A stretch of 64,000 nucleotides of DNA from Bog-473 sp963850095 (GCA_963850095.1 CAWKJX010000004.1:558001-622000); one strand, 5' to 3'. Shown: positions 45,889-54,675, counted from the first letter of the stretch. A program made the numbers and translations. Notes: a model not told the origin generated them from the letters alone.

Positions 45889-47068
45889 ATGGCGGATGCT
45901 GTCGTAGCGGCTTTCGACCCCACCGACGGCACCACGCCGGTCACGCTTCCCACGTCAGGACGTCTGCTGCCAGAGCCCGTGTGATCCGCCGTGGCGGACC
46001 GGTCCAAGTTGCTCCGTCTATACCGAGACGAGAACGGTCACCCTGCCGTTTCCAGAGAGTCCGAAGGCCGTGAGCGTCACCGGGCGCAACGTGGTGATCA
46101 CGGTCACCTACACCCACACACTGTGTCTCGTCGGCAAGCAGCACGGGGGACTGGCCTACACGCTGACGCTGCTGCCGGGGGAGAAGATGACCCTCTTCCA
46201 CAGTGACCGCTACCGGCGATCAACCTCGGAGGAACAGCGGGTCTCGGTTCAAGCGACCTTTTCCCAGTTCCTATCTGCCATACATCAACAGCAGCACTCA
46301 GATGACTCGACGCAACTCGACAACCTGCTGGACACCCAGTCGCAAGGCTCAGGCTCTGCGACCCTGGGCCTGGGCATCAGCCTCCCACTCATCGGCACCC
46401 TCGGTCAGGGTCCGTCCGCCAGCACGTCGTCGGACACGAAGACCACGGTGAAGGACCTCGATACACAGTCGGTCTCGAGCGATTTCAACGCCACGGCTCA
46501 AACGTCGGCTCAAAATACCGACATGCTGCGGTCGGTCACCATCAGCAGCTACGAGGATTCCGACACGGCCTCGACGACCCAACGGACGTTGGAGAACAAC
46601 AATGTCTGTTACGCCGTCAATTACTTCGTGCGCAAGGTCCAGGACGTCTATGTGGCCACGACCAAGGTCACCTCCGTGGTCGTTCAACTCTCGACGATCG
46701 GGGTCCTGGATCCGACGCCGCTCACACCGGCCCAAATCAAGGAGCTGGAAACGGACTTCCCGGGGACGTTCGCCTCGACCCTGGAGGCGCTGCCCAAGGT
46801 GGGTGACACGGTGGAGAATCCCTCCGTGGTGGCTGTTCCGACCGAAGGGGTGGTCTATGACCCCGAACTGGCGCATTGCTGCGCTCAGGATCCCGAGCTC
46901 GAGGCGGCCACCATGGTCAAAGTGGCCCGGGAGCAGGCCGAAGCGCAGAAGGTCGGCCTGGAGCTCCAGCTGATGGCGCTGGAGGTGCAACGCCGGCAGG
47001 CGCTCCTGGCCGCCAACACACTCGATCCGTTCGAGCCCGCACAGCCGGCACCGACGGTGGTGGCCTGA
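45889..47068 (+). pseudogene. Unrecognised 392-residue protein, N-terminus in another frame
   Basis: From ATG 45889, behind AAAGGAG, the frame reads MADAVVAAFDPTDGTTPVTL and stops at 45984. One base later, from about 45957, an open frame continues with DVCCQSPCDPPWRTGPSCSV and TETRTVTLPFPESPKAV, and joins the long frame ending at 47068. The span has one extra base, consistent with a single insertion. The main body includes YTHTL, LPGEKMTLFHSDRYRRST, a Gln/Ser/Thr-rich low-complexity part (about 135-225) and a C-terminal coiled-coil-like helix (KVAREQAEAQKVGLELQLMA). I do not recognise the family. Codon use is less GC-rich than in neighbours, suggesting possible transfer. Confidence 0.55.
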
Positions 47069-47103
47069 AGCCCACACAGCCGGCACCGACGGTGGTGACC
47101 TGA
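47041..47103 (+). repeat. Tandem duplication covering the stop codon
   Basis: A 28-bp unit at 47041-47068 ending in TGA is repeated at 47076-47103 with one mismatch, a period of 35 bp. The second copy lies just after the stop and would encode the same Pro-Ala-Pro-Thr-Val-Val tail. Confidence 0.85.
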
Positions 47104-47270
47104 GGGGGACAGCGGGCCGCCGAGAATTCAATCCAACTTAACATAATGAACCTTATCGGCGTTGTCCGGAACGAGGGGAGGCGTCCCACCTGCTGTGACC
47201 TGGTGCAATGAACTCTTCCGCGAGGAGTCGCTGGCCGTTCTCCGGGGTCTGCAGCGACGGTCCAGAAGCG

Positions 47271-47732
47271 TCAGGCGGCGGGCGGCTCGGGTTCGAAGAG
47301 GAACTGCATGACGTCGCGCATGGACGCGTCAACCAGCTCGATACGGATGCCGAGATCCTCGTCCCGGTGGTAGGCGAAGGACGTCGGGGTCACGCCGCCC
47401 GCCCGGCCACAGAGCTGTAGCGGACACCCGCCGGCGCTGAAGGCGGCGCTCTGGTCCGTCAGCGCGTCGCTCCAGAACCCGACGTGGTGGAGGTTGCTGG
47501 CCTCGTTGCGCACCCAGACGGAGCCGGGGACCTCGAGGATCAGCTCCAGGCACGGGGTGCCGGTCGAGTACCGCATGGTCGTCGGGAGCACGACGTCGTT
47601 CCCGGCTGCGTCGCGGTACTCCTGGGCGTCGATGTGCATGACCGGTCCCCAGGTGACACCGAGGAGGTCGCTCAGTTTAGCGCTGGCCGCCTCTATATCG
47701 GGCACGATGATGCCGACGTGGTAGTGGTCCAT
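47271..47732 (-). CDS. VOC family (glyoxalase/bleomycin-type) protein
   Basis: The 153-residue protein has the paired beta-alpha-beta-beta-beta modules of the vicinal-oxygen-chelate fold. It starts DHYHVGIIVPDIEAASAKLS and the second module begins NLHHVGFWSDAL, with histidines at H3, H5, H83 and H84 and a C-terminal glutamate in IELVDAS as candidate metal ligands. The reaction is unknown. It is the last gene of a five-gene minus-strand operon. Confidence 0.82.
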   Translation of the reverse strand: MDHYHVGIIVPDIEAASAKLSDLLGVTWGPVMHIDAQEYRDAAGNDVVLPTTMRYSTGTPCLELILEVPGSVWVRNEASNLHHVGFWSDALTDQSAAFSAGGCPLQLCGRAGGVTPTSFAYHRDEDLGIRIELVDASMRDVMQFLFEPEPPAA

Positions 47733-47735
47733 TGG

Positions 47736-49001
47736 TCAGTCACTCCCCCAGCGCGCGAGCTCGTCGCGCAGCCATCCGTTTTCCCAGAAGCTGACGTCGC
47801 CGCCGTGCTCGAGCAGGTGCCGGTGGGCGGCGGCCAAGAGGTCACGAGCGCGGCGTGAATCGGTATCCGTGGCCAGGACGGCCTCGCCCAGCCGGATGGC
47901 CAGGGGAGCCTCGCCCCGCTCCAGGGCACCTTCGGCGCGGTCCAAGGCGGCATCGGGGCCGGCGGCGTCCACCAGCTCGGCCAGGGCCGGGCCGGCGGTG
48001 TCGGGGTAGAGCTCGGTCGTCGATTCCAGCTTGAACCAGCCGACGTAGCTCTCCCAGAGGGTGCGCACGGCCCAGGAGACCTTGCCGTAGCCCTGACCGA
48101 CCCGGAGCTCGGGCGGTAGCTGAATCTCCTCCATCAAGGTCCAGACGTCGACTCCGGCGTTGAAGCCCTCGACCGCTCGCTGGTGCACGAAGTCCACTGC
48201 ACCGTGCAGGCGGGCCAGGCTGGCGTCGATCAGCTCTTCGCCGACGATGGGTTCGGACCGTCCGGTCACGAGCATCTCGGGTCGCAGGGCGCGGACCTTG
48301 CGCACGCTCTCGAGGTACGGCTCGACGAAACGGTAACGGTCCCCCCGCAAGGTGTTGAGGTTCGGGAAGTGGGGGAAGAGAGGTCCGAGCAGGTTGCTGA
48401 CCAGCGCGGTGCGCCGATCGGGCAGCCACACGATCACGCTGTCGACGGTCTCCCCCACGGCGGCAATCAGCTCCAGACGAAGGCCGTCGGCGTCGAGCTC
48501 GAGCCGCTCGTCGAAGGTGAGATCGGGCACCGGTTCAGACTGGTGCATCGACACCCCGGGATTCTCCGCGGCAATGCGCCGCGCGTCGGTGCCCAGCATG
48601 TCGAACCAGATGCCGGCGGTGCGCATGCGCAAGGCGCGGATCCGGGCGTCGTCGGCCTGGCAGGCCTGGTTGTTCTGCTGGGCCACGTAGACGGTGTCGG
48701 CCTCTTTGAACAGGTCGACCCCGCCCAGGTGATCGACGTGCCCCTGGGTGGTGATGATGAAGTGGGTGGGCCCGGCCCGGACGGCGTCGAAGACCCGCTT
48801 GTGGTGCGGCGCCTCGAAGCCCATGCCGGTGTTGACGATGACACGCCCGCCCTCGGTGAGCAGCAAGTAGGAGGCGGTGCACCCGCCCGAGCGGTAGATG
48901 TCCGGCGCCACCATGTGGGCCGGGTCGTCGTAGACGGGCCGCATGAGCTCGCGGCCCGGGCGCGTGTCGATGAGGTGGTCCACCTGGTCATGGAGGTGCA
49001 T
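47736..49001 (-). CDS. Metallo-beta-lactamase fold hydrolase, alkylsulfatase-like architecture
   Basis: The 421-residue protein has an N-terminal MBL domain (about 25-260). A helical C-terminal region (about 270-415) resembles the dimerisation part of SdsA-type alkylsulfatases (VWTLMEEIQLPPELRVG, then WAVRTLWESYVGWFKLESTT). The metal motif reads TQGHVDHLGG, so the first histidine of H-x-H-x-D-H is glutamine. That change could alter or abolish one metal site. It overlaps the sulfotransferase stop by one base and precedes the VOC gene by 3 bp. Confidence 0.78.
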   Translation of the reverse strand: MHLHDQVDHLIDTRPGRELMRPVYDDPAHMVAPDIYRSGGCTASYLLLTEGGRVIVNTGMGFEAPHHKRVFDAVRAGPTHFIITTQGHVDHLGGVDLFKEADTVYVAQQNNQACQADDARIRALRMRTAGIWFDMLGTDARRIAAENPGVSMHQSEPVPDLTFDERLELDADGLRLELIAAVGETVDSVIVWLPDRRTALVSNLLGPLFPHFPNLNTLRGDRYRFVEPYLESVRKVRALRPEMLVTGRSEPIVGEELIDASLARLHGAVDFVHQRAVEGFNAGVDVWTLMEEIQLPPELRVGQGYGKVSWAVRTLWESYVGWFKLESTTELYPDTAGPALAELVDAAGPDAALDRAEGALERGEAPLAIRLGEAVLATDTDSRRARDLLAAAHRHLLEHGGDVSFWENGWLRDELARWGSD

Positions 49002-50251
49002 CAGACCTCGATCCGAACCGGGAAGCGCTCGAGGTAGGACCCGAAACGTGCCCGGACCTCCTCGGGTGTGACGGCGAAGTGGCGGCGGAGGTCATAGGCC
49101 ACCCTCCCCTCCTTCCCGCGTGGATGGGCGGCCTGGTAGTCCGAGATCTCGGTCCGGGCCTGCTCGGTCAGGACAATGCCGGCGCAGTCGTACACCCGCT
49201 CGAGGGTACCGAGCTCGTCCGCCATGTAATCCTCGAAGAACACGTCCACGGTGTGATCATCGGGCAGGAGGTGGCGGTCGCGCAACGAGGCGTCGAGCAG
49301 TGTCCCGATGCGCTCCGTCCAGTAGTCGCGGTACCACTCGGGTCGGGTCGTGCGATAGGACGTGCGGGCGCCGTAGCAGGCCATGGTGATGGTCGACTGG
49401 ACCACGGCGACCGGGTCGCGATGGGTCACCACCACCGTGGCGTCGGGGAAGGTGTGCAGGAGCGGCCCGAGCTGCTCGAGGTGCTGGGGTGACTTGAGGA
49501 CCCAGCGTTCCCGGGGGTGCAGACACTGCAGAATCTGGAGCACCGACTTCATGTAGGCGTAGTGGGGGGTCTGGTCGTGGTCGAGGTAGTGGTCGCGCCA
49601 CCGCGGGGCCCGGGCCACCCACTCGAGCGTGTAGCTCGAGAAGTCCGGCAGCTGCAGCTCAATCTCCTCGTGCACGTGGTCGGGCTGCATCGGGTGCATG
49701 GCGGCCACGAGCGGCGCGGCGGCCTGCATGGCCTCCCAGGCGTGGTTGCAGCGGGTCCAGCGTGGGTCCACCCCGTCGACCTCGGTCGGATCCTTCGGGT
49801 TGGCCACGGGCTCGTAGGACTCCCAGAGGGGCATCGAACGGAACCGGGTGTCGGCGGCCAGCAGGTTGACCAGGTGGGTGGTGCCCGATCGCGGCAGCCC
49901 GACCACAATGACCGGCTGCGCGATGGGGATCTCGAGGATCTCGGGATGCCGGCTCAGCAGGTCGTGGACGAGAAGGCGGTTGGAGGTGTAGCGGACGCAG
50001 TCGGCGAACATCATCAGCCGCCCGATCCCCGTCCGCTCCTCGTCGGCGTCCATCTCCGCCAGCTGGAGCCCGAGCCGCGCCGTGAAGTCCTCCGGCCCGA
50101 AGTCCGTCAGGCCGGTGCGCAGCCGGGCGGCGTCACACACGGCATCGACGGTGAGGTCGGTGCGCCTGGACTCCCCGTGGTCGATGGCCATCCGTTGGAC
50201 GTCGTTGAGGACCGGGGCGCCCAGGTCTTCGATTCGTATGACGTCGCCCAT
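49001..50251 (-). CDS. Sulfotransferase family protein
   Basis: The 416-residue protein has the PAPS 5'-phosphosulfate loop VIVVGLPRSGTTHLVNLL and the second binding strand VVVTHRDPVAVVQSTI, both diagnostic of sulfotransferases. The segment PDHVHEEIELQLPDF and a C-terminal basic RGKEGRVAYDLRRH fit the bacterial sulfotransferase 3-like group. It would move a sulfuryl group from PAPS to a hydroxyl on a lipid, sterol or other substrate. ATG 50251 is preferred over GTG 50254. The gene lies between an SDR and a sulfatase-like MBL gene. Confidence 0.85.
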   Translation of the reverse strand: MGDVIRIEDLGAPVLNDVQRMAIDHGESRRTDLTVDAVCDAARLRTGLTDFGPEDFTARLGLQLAEMDADEERTGIGRLMMFADCVRYTSNRLLVHDLLSRHPEILEIPIAQPVIVVGLPRSGTTHLVNLLAADTRFRSMPLWESYEPVANPKDPTEVDGVDPRWTRCNHAWEAMQAAAPLVAAMHPMQPDHVHEEIELQLPDFSSYTLEWVARAPRWRDHYLDHDQTPHYAYMKSVLQILQCLHPRERWVLKSPQHLEQLGPLLHTFPDATVVVTHRDPVAVVQSTITMACYGARTSYRTTRPEWYRDYWTERIGTLLDASLRDRHLLPDDHTVDVFFEDYMADELGTLERVYDCAGIVLTEQARTEISDYQAAHPRGKEGRVAYDLRRHFAVTPEEVRARFGSYLERFPVRIEV

Positions 50252-50261
50252 CACGCTCTCT

Positions 50262-51011
50262 TCAGTGGGCGAGGTAGCCGCCGTCGACCGCCAGGGTGCT
50301 GCCCGTGATGAAGCTCGCCGCGTCGCTGGAGAGGTAGAGAACCGCAGAGGCCACTTCCTCGGGTGTGCCCAGGCGCGGGAGGAAGCCGCGTGCCAACTCG
50401 GCCTCGAGCAGCTGGGGGAAGGCCTTCATCGGTGCCGTCATAGGGGTGTCGATCAACCCCGGGGCCACCGCATTGACCCGGATGCCGTCAGCGGCCCAGT
50501 GGGCGGCCAGGTTCCGGGTCAGGGTCAGGAGCGCCGCCTTGGCGGCGGCGTAGCCGGGCACGATCGTGGTCGAGCGGAAGGCCGTCATCGACACCAGGCT
50601 GACCACACTGGCACCGCCCGCCATGGTGCTGGTGGCGAGGGCGCCGCGCAGGCCCATCGTCAGGCGCATGGCGCCCTCGACGTTGAGGTCGAGGGCGGCC
50701 GCGAAACCGTCGGGGTCCCACTCGTCCCGGCCGTCGGGGAAGTTGGCGCCCGCGTTGTTGACCAACACGTCGAGCCGATCGAAGGCCGCGGCCAGCTCCT
50801 CGACCGCGCCGTGGTCGCGCACCTCGAGCTGACGGTAGGAGAAGGCGGAGAGGTCGGGCTCGTACTGTGCGGCATCGGGGCGTGTCCCGGTCACCGTGAC
50901 GTCGGCCCCGGCGGCGGCGAAGGCCGAGGCGGTGGCATGGCCGATGCCGCTGGTCCCGCCGGTCACCAGGACCGAGGTGTCGCCGAAGTCGAACCACAGA
51001 CGGTTGGTCAT
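50262..51011 (-). CDS. SDR family oxidoreductase
   Basis: The 249-residue enzyme has TGGTSGIGHATASAF for cofactor binding, NNAGANFPDG, the catalytic serine in VVSLVSMTAF and Y-A-A-A-K, and a FabG-like C-terminus ending ITGSTLAVDGGYLAH. It would oxidise or reduce a hydroxyl/keto group. Its ATG overlaps the stop of the upstream dehydrogenase (ATGA), and the sulfotransferase follows 10 bp later. Confidence 0.88.
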   Translation of the reverse strand: MTNRLWFDFGDTSVLVTGGTSGIGHATASAFAAAGADVTVTGTRPDAAQYEPDLSAFSYRQLEVRDHGAVEELAAAFDRLDVLVNNAGANFPDGRDEWDPDGFAAALDLNVEGAMRLTMGLRGALATSTMAGGASVVSLVSMTAFRSTTIVPGYAAAKAALLTLTRNLAAHWAADGIRVNAVAPGLIDTPMTAPMKAFPQLLEAELARGFLPRLGTPEEVASAVLYLSSDAASFITGSTLAVDGGYLAH

Positions 51012-52015
51012 TGGTCGGCCCCCATGGTGATCATGACCTTCCCACAGTCTTTCGACCCCTCCAGCAGGGCCAGCCCCTCGTCGAATTCCTCGAGCGCCAG
51101 GGCGTGGGTGATGAGGCCCGACAGGTCGCGCCGGGCCAGGAGCTCAATCGCGTCCTCGAACCTCGGCGGGTACTCGAAGGAGCCTCTGATGGTGAACTGC
51201 TTCATCAGGACTTGGACGAAGTTCGTGGGCACGGGTTGATAGTGCAGGGCGACCAGCGACAGACGCCCGCCGGCCCGCCCTCGCTCGACGATCTCGGCGA
51301 GCACGCCGTCCGAGCCCGACGCCTCAATGAACACGTCGGTGGCCGGGGTCGGCCCGAACATGAACGGAGCCGTTCCATGGACGCGGGCCAGCTCGTCCCA
51401 CACATCGACCTCGGAATGGTCCACCAGGTGGGCGGCCCCGACCTGCTCGGCCAGTTCGAGGCGGCGGCGGCTGCTGTCGACGGCGACCACGTCGCGCACG
51501 CCCCGGTCGGCCAGCGTGGCAATGGCCATGAGTCCGATCGGGCCGCACCCGAAGACGGCCACCCGGTCTCCCGGCGCCACGTCACCCTGGTTCACCGCCT
51601 GCATGCCGACGGCGGCCGGCTCGGCCAGCGCGGCGACGCGCAACGCCATGGCGTCGGGAACGGGGAACAGCCGCCGGCCCGTGGCCGACTCGCGCACCAG
51701 CAGGAGCGGCGTCAGACCGCCCTCGGGTGCGCCGCTGCCTATCCGGCCCAGCTGGTCGTCGCCCGGATGGACGATGACCCGGTCACCGGGGGCCGCGTCG
51801 CTCACCTCGGCCCCGACCCACTCGACCACACCGGCCATCTCGTGGCCCAGGGCCATCGGCCGTCCCGTGATGCCCCCCATGTGCACGAACGACACATCGG
51901 ACCCGCAGATACCACAGGCCGCCACGCGCACGAGCGCGTCGCGGGGGCCGGGCGCCGCCGGCTCCACGTCGTCGAGACGGACATCGTGGGGACCGTGGAC
52001 GCGGATCTGTCTCAC
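51008..52015 (-). CDS. Zinc-dependent MDR alcohol dehydrogenase-like protein
   Basis: The 335-residue protein has the catalytic zinc ligands in VAACGICGSDVSF and MALGHEMAGVVEWVG and the NAD(P) loop VAVFGCGPIGLMA. The four-cysteine structural zinc lobe is missing, so it belongs among MDR enzymes without structural zinc. The substrate is unknown. GTG 52015 starts at the conserved RQIRVHGP. The long upstream frame is not conserved. It is the first gene of the operon ending at 47271. Confidence 0.85.
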   Translation of the reverse strand: MRQIRVHGPHDVRLDDVEPAAPGPRDALVRVAACGICGSDVSFVHMGGITGRPMALGHEMAGVVEWVGAEVSDAAPGDRVIVHPGDDQLGRIGSGAPEGGLTPLLLVRESATGRRLFPVPDAMALRVAALAEPAAVGMQAVNQGDVAPGDRVAVFGCGPIGLMAIATLADRGVRDVVAVDSSRRRLELAEQVGAAHLVDHSEVDVWDELARVHGTAPFMFGPTPATDVFIEASGSDGVLAEIVERGRAGGRLSLVALHYQPVPTNFVQVLMKQFTIRGSFEYPPRFEDAIELLARRDLSGLITHALALEEFDEGLALLEGSKDCGKVMITMGADQ

Positions 52016-52123
52016 CGGAACGCCCCGGCGCCGGTGTGCGGACGCTCGTCGCACAGGCCCCTCCCCACGGGTGGACCTTATCGGCGTTCCCGAGGTTGAG
52101 CCGGGGCCGGGAGAGCCCGCCGG

Positions 52124-52129
52124 TACAGT
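52124..52129 (+). promoter_or_regulatory. -10 element of the HEAT-repeat gene
   Basis: TACAGT is 6 nt from ATG 52136. Confidence 0.55.
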
Positions 52130-52135
52130 TCGATC

Positions 52136-52744
52136 ATGGCCGGCCCGGATACCTCGCGCGCGTCGGGGGCCCCCGTGGCGGACGACGTGGCCGAGGCGAC
52201 CGAGTTTCTGAAGCAGTTCTTCCAGGGCACGGCGAAGCAGCGCGCCCGCCGGGTGGTCAAGGCGCCGCTCGGCGCCGTGCAGACCGCGGCGTTGCACCAC
52301 CCGGACCCCTGGGTGCGCCGGGACTGTCTGTTCTTCCTGGACCACTACGCCAACGACGAGTCGATGCCGGTCTTCGGACGTGCGCTGGGGGACCCGGTGG
52401 AGTTCGTTCGCAACATGGCGTTGCATTCCTTGTCCTGTGAGGCCTGCAAGTCCGAGGAGCTGTGCACGGCCGACGTGGTGGCGGGCCTGGTGGAGGTGCT
52501 CGGGCACGACCCCAGCCACGCATTGCGGACCAAGGCCGTTCCGATCCTGATGCGGCTGTCCGGACAAGAGGCCCGGGCCCGGGCGGCGCTCCAGGAGGCT
52601 TCCGTCCACGATCCCGATCCGATCGTCCGTCAGGCGGCACGCAGTGCGCTGGCGGGACGCTTCGTCGCTCCCCGGAAACGCTACGAACGGCGGCAGCGCC
52701 GGCACGGCCGCGGGCCGGTCGCGCTCCCAGCTGAGGGTTCGTAG
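52136..52744 (+). CDS. HEAT-repeat-like protein
   Basis: The 202-residue product is built of paired helices with HEAT-like spacing: HHPDPWVRRDCLFFLDHY, LGDPVEFVRNMALHSLSCEA and VHDPDPIVRQAARSALAGRF. The C-terminus is strongly basic (RKRYERRQRRHGR). Such proteins bind partners rather than catalyse. It has its own promoter and is convergent with the next small gene, 7 bp apart. Confidence 0.72.
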   Translation: MAGPDTSRASGAPVADDVAEATEFLKQFFQGTAKQRARRVVKAPLGAVQTAALHHPDPWVRRDCLFFLDHYANDESMPVFGRALGDPVEFVRNMALHSLSCEACKSEELCTADVVAGLVEVLGHDPSHALRTKAVPILMRLSGQEARARAALQEASVHDPDPIVRQAARSALAGRFVAPRKRYERRQRRHGRGPVALPAEGS

Positions 52745-52751
52745 GCGGGCT

Positions 52752-53015
52752 CTACCCCTCCCCCACGGCCCGGCGGACCTGACGCAGCAGCGACCTCTGC
52801 TCTGCCTTGGTCTGCGCACGCAGCCGGACGAAGTCGTCACCCGCCTCGAGCCGGACGTCGGCGTGCATCCCGCTCGGGTCGTCGTGGAAATGGAGGAATC
52901 CCTCAGAGCGGCGGTAGAAGGACCCCGGTGACCGCTCGACCAGACCCGGGACGAGACGGAGTTCCTCCAGCAGGGTCGCGATCTTCTTCAAGTCGTCGGG
53001 GGTGGCGTGGCGCAT
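52752..53015 (-). CDS. Small conserved-looking hypothetical protein
   Basis: The 87-residue protein reads MRHATPDDLKKIATLLEELR, then SPGSFYRRSEGFLHFHDDPS and VRLEAGDDFVRLRAQTKAEQ. It is a compact alpha/beta protein with a His-rich centre. Similar short proteins occur in Actinobacteria to my recollection, but no function is known. ATG 53015 is supported by a hexamer 8 nt upstream, and the longer frame is not. Confidence 0.65.
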   Translation of the reverse strand: MRHATPDDLKKIATLLEELRLVPGLVERSPGSFYRRSEGFLHFHDDPSGMHADVRLEAGDDFVRLRAQTKAEQRSLLRQVRRAVGEG

Positions 53016-53023
53016 CCGGCCGA

Positions 53024-53029
53024 ACCGTA
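53024..53029 (-). promoter_or_regulatory. -10 element of the small gene at 53015
   Basis: TACGGT on the minus strand is 8 nt from ATG 53015. Confidence 0.45.
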
Positions 53030-53046
53030 GACCCGCCGACACTCTC

Positions 53047-53077
53047 GGGGCGTGCGGCTTCAGAAGCCGCACGCCCC
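53047..53077. repeat. Perfect 31-nt inverted repeat between divergent genes
   Basis: GGGGCGTGCGGCTTC (53047-53061) and GAAGCCGCACGCCCC (53063-53077) pair completely around one base. No U tract follows on either strand. It lies 18 bp beyond the -10 hexamer of the small minus-strand gene. Confidence 0.8.
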
Positions 53078-53337
53078 GGAGGGTCGCAACCGCGTGTCCG
53101 ACCGGGGTCGGGAGGATCGAAGGGAGTAACGAACGCTCCCATCGGACCGCAGCAATCGCTGCATCGTGACAGGGGGCCGTTGGAGCCCGTCCGGTCCCAG
53201 CTGTGGGCATTCTTAGAGTCCGGTTTGGGATGAATTCCATCCTGAGCTGGACCTTTATGTCACCCTTACACAAAACCCCAAGCGGGCTCACAGCTGGGAT
53301 TTGGCTTGTCGTGAAATGGGTCATCTGAACTGGGAGC
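53078..53337. other. Upstream region of the exporter operon
   Basis: This 260-bp stretch becomes AT-richer toward the operon, around CACCCTTACACAAAACCCC. It presumably holds the operon promoter, but I could not choose -35 and -10 elements with confidence. No gene is supported. Confidence 0.4.
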
Positions 53338-54675
53338 ATGGTCAAAGCGGGAGCAATCGACGCGCCGGAGAACCCAGTGGACCTCACCGAGGAGCTGCCC
53401 CTCGATGACGAGAACGTTCTGGCGCCCGAGGAGGCGTCGCGCTGGCGCCGGTACCGCTGGCCCATCGTGGGTGCCGCCGCCGTCGTCATCGCGGCCGCCG
53501 TCGGGCTGACCCTCTGGCTCACTTCCAGCCCTTCGACGCCCACCGGCCTCTCCATCACCACGGTGACCGTTCCGGTCACGACGGGCACCATTCAGCAGAC
53601 GGTGGCGAGTTCGGGCACCCTCGAGCCCGCCAGCCAGGCCAGTTTGAACTTCGCCGTGCCCGGCACCGTCACCGCGGTCTGGGTGAAGGCCGGACAGACC
53701 GTCACCGCCGGGCAGATCCTGGCCAGCGTCGGCACGACGGCGCTCTCCGAAGACGTGAGCGCAGCGCAGGCCCAGTTGACCGCGGCCGAGGACCGGCTTT
53801 CGAGCGACGAGGCCGCCAATGCAGCGCCACGAGTCAGATCGACACGGACGAAGCATGCGATCACCTCCGCCGAGTCCTCGCTCTCGACGGCCCAGACCAA
53901 TCTCAAGGACGCGTCGCTCACCTCGACTATTGCGGGGACGGTGGCCTCGGTGGACCTGACCAACGGTCAGCAGGTGGCGGGCACCAGTTCGGGCGGCAGC
54001 GGAGGCGGCACCGGAACGGGAGCCTCGGCCGCCAGTGGTGACACGGGAACCGGATCGACCGGCACCACCGGCCAGGTCGTTGTCATCGGCACCGACTCCT
54101 ACATCGTCAACACCACGGTGGACGACACCGAAATCGGCGAGATTGCCGACGGGGACCAGGTCGACCTCACCGACACCGGCTCGACGTCGCCCGTCTACGG
54201 GACGGTCGGCTCCATCAGCCTCATCGGCAGCCAGAGCTCCGACATCACCACGTTCCCGGTGGTGATCGACGTCACCGGGAACCCGACCGGCCTCTACGCC
54301 GGCTCGACGGTGGACGCCAGCATCATCGTCAAGCAGCTGAACAACGTGACGGAGGTGCCGACAGAGGCCATCTCCTACGGCAGCAACGGCCAGGCGACGG
54401 TGACCGAGGTGGTCAACGGCGCGCACGTCGTCAAGGACGTGACGGTCGGGGCGGCCGAGGCCGGCGAGACTCAGATCACGAGCGGCATCAGCTCCGGCGC
54501 CAAAGTCCTCGAGCGCGAAGTCACCTTCAAGGCGCCGGGCGGCGGGACGGGCGGCCTGTTGGGCGGCGGCACCGGGGCCCGTACCTTCCCCGGTGGCGGC
54601 GGCGGCGCCGGCTTCTTCGGCGGTGGCGGCGGCGGTGGCGGCTTCACCGGCCGGGGCGGCGCGGGGAACAGCTGA
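53338..54675 (+). CDS. HlyD/MacA-type adaptor protein with Gly-rich tail
   Basis: The 445-residue protein is anchored by one helix (about 43-62) and has the biotinyl-lipoyl-like hairpin of membrane-fusion adaptors (GTLEPASQASLNFAVPGTVT, then VKAGQTVTAGQILASV). A coiled-coil region and a beta domain ending in VPTEAISYG follow. The tail is Gly/Phe-rich (GGGGAGFFGGGGGGGGFTG). It should couple to the ATPase and permease encoded next. Residues 164-172 (RVRSTRTKH) are unlike the acidic coiled coil around them and look like the product of two compensating frameshifts. Confidence 0.85.
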   Translation: MVKAGAIDAPENPVDLTEELPLDDENVLAPEEASRWRRYRWPIVGAAAVVIAAAVGLTLWLTSSPSTPTGLSITTVTVPVTTGTIQQTVASSGTLEPASQASLNFAVPGTVTAVWVKAGQTVTAGQILASVGTTALSEDVSAAQAQLTAAEDRLSSDEAANAAPRVRSTRTKHAITSAESSLSTAQTNLKDASLTSTIAGTVASVDLTNGQQVAGTSSGGSGGGTGTGASAASGDTGTGSTGTTGQVVVIGTDSYIVNTTVDDTEIGEIADGDQVDLTDTGSTSPVYGTVGSISLIGSQSSDITTFPVVIDVTGNPTGLYAGSTVDASIIVKQLNNVTEVPTEAISYGSNGQATVTEVVNGAHVVKDVTVGAAEAGETQITSGISSGAKVLEREVTFKAPGGGTGGLLGGGTGARTFPGGGGGAGFFGGGGGGGGFTGRGGAGNS

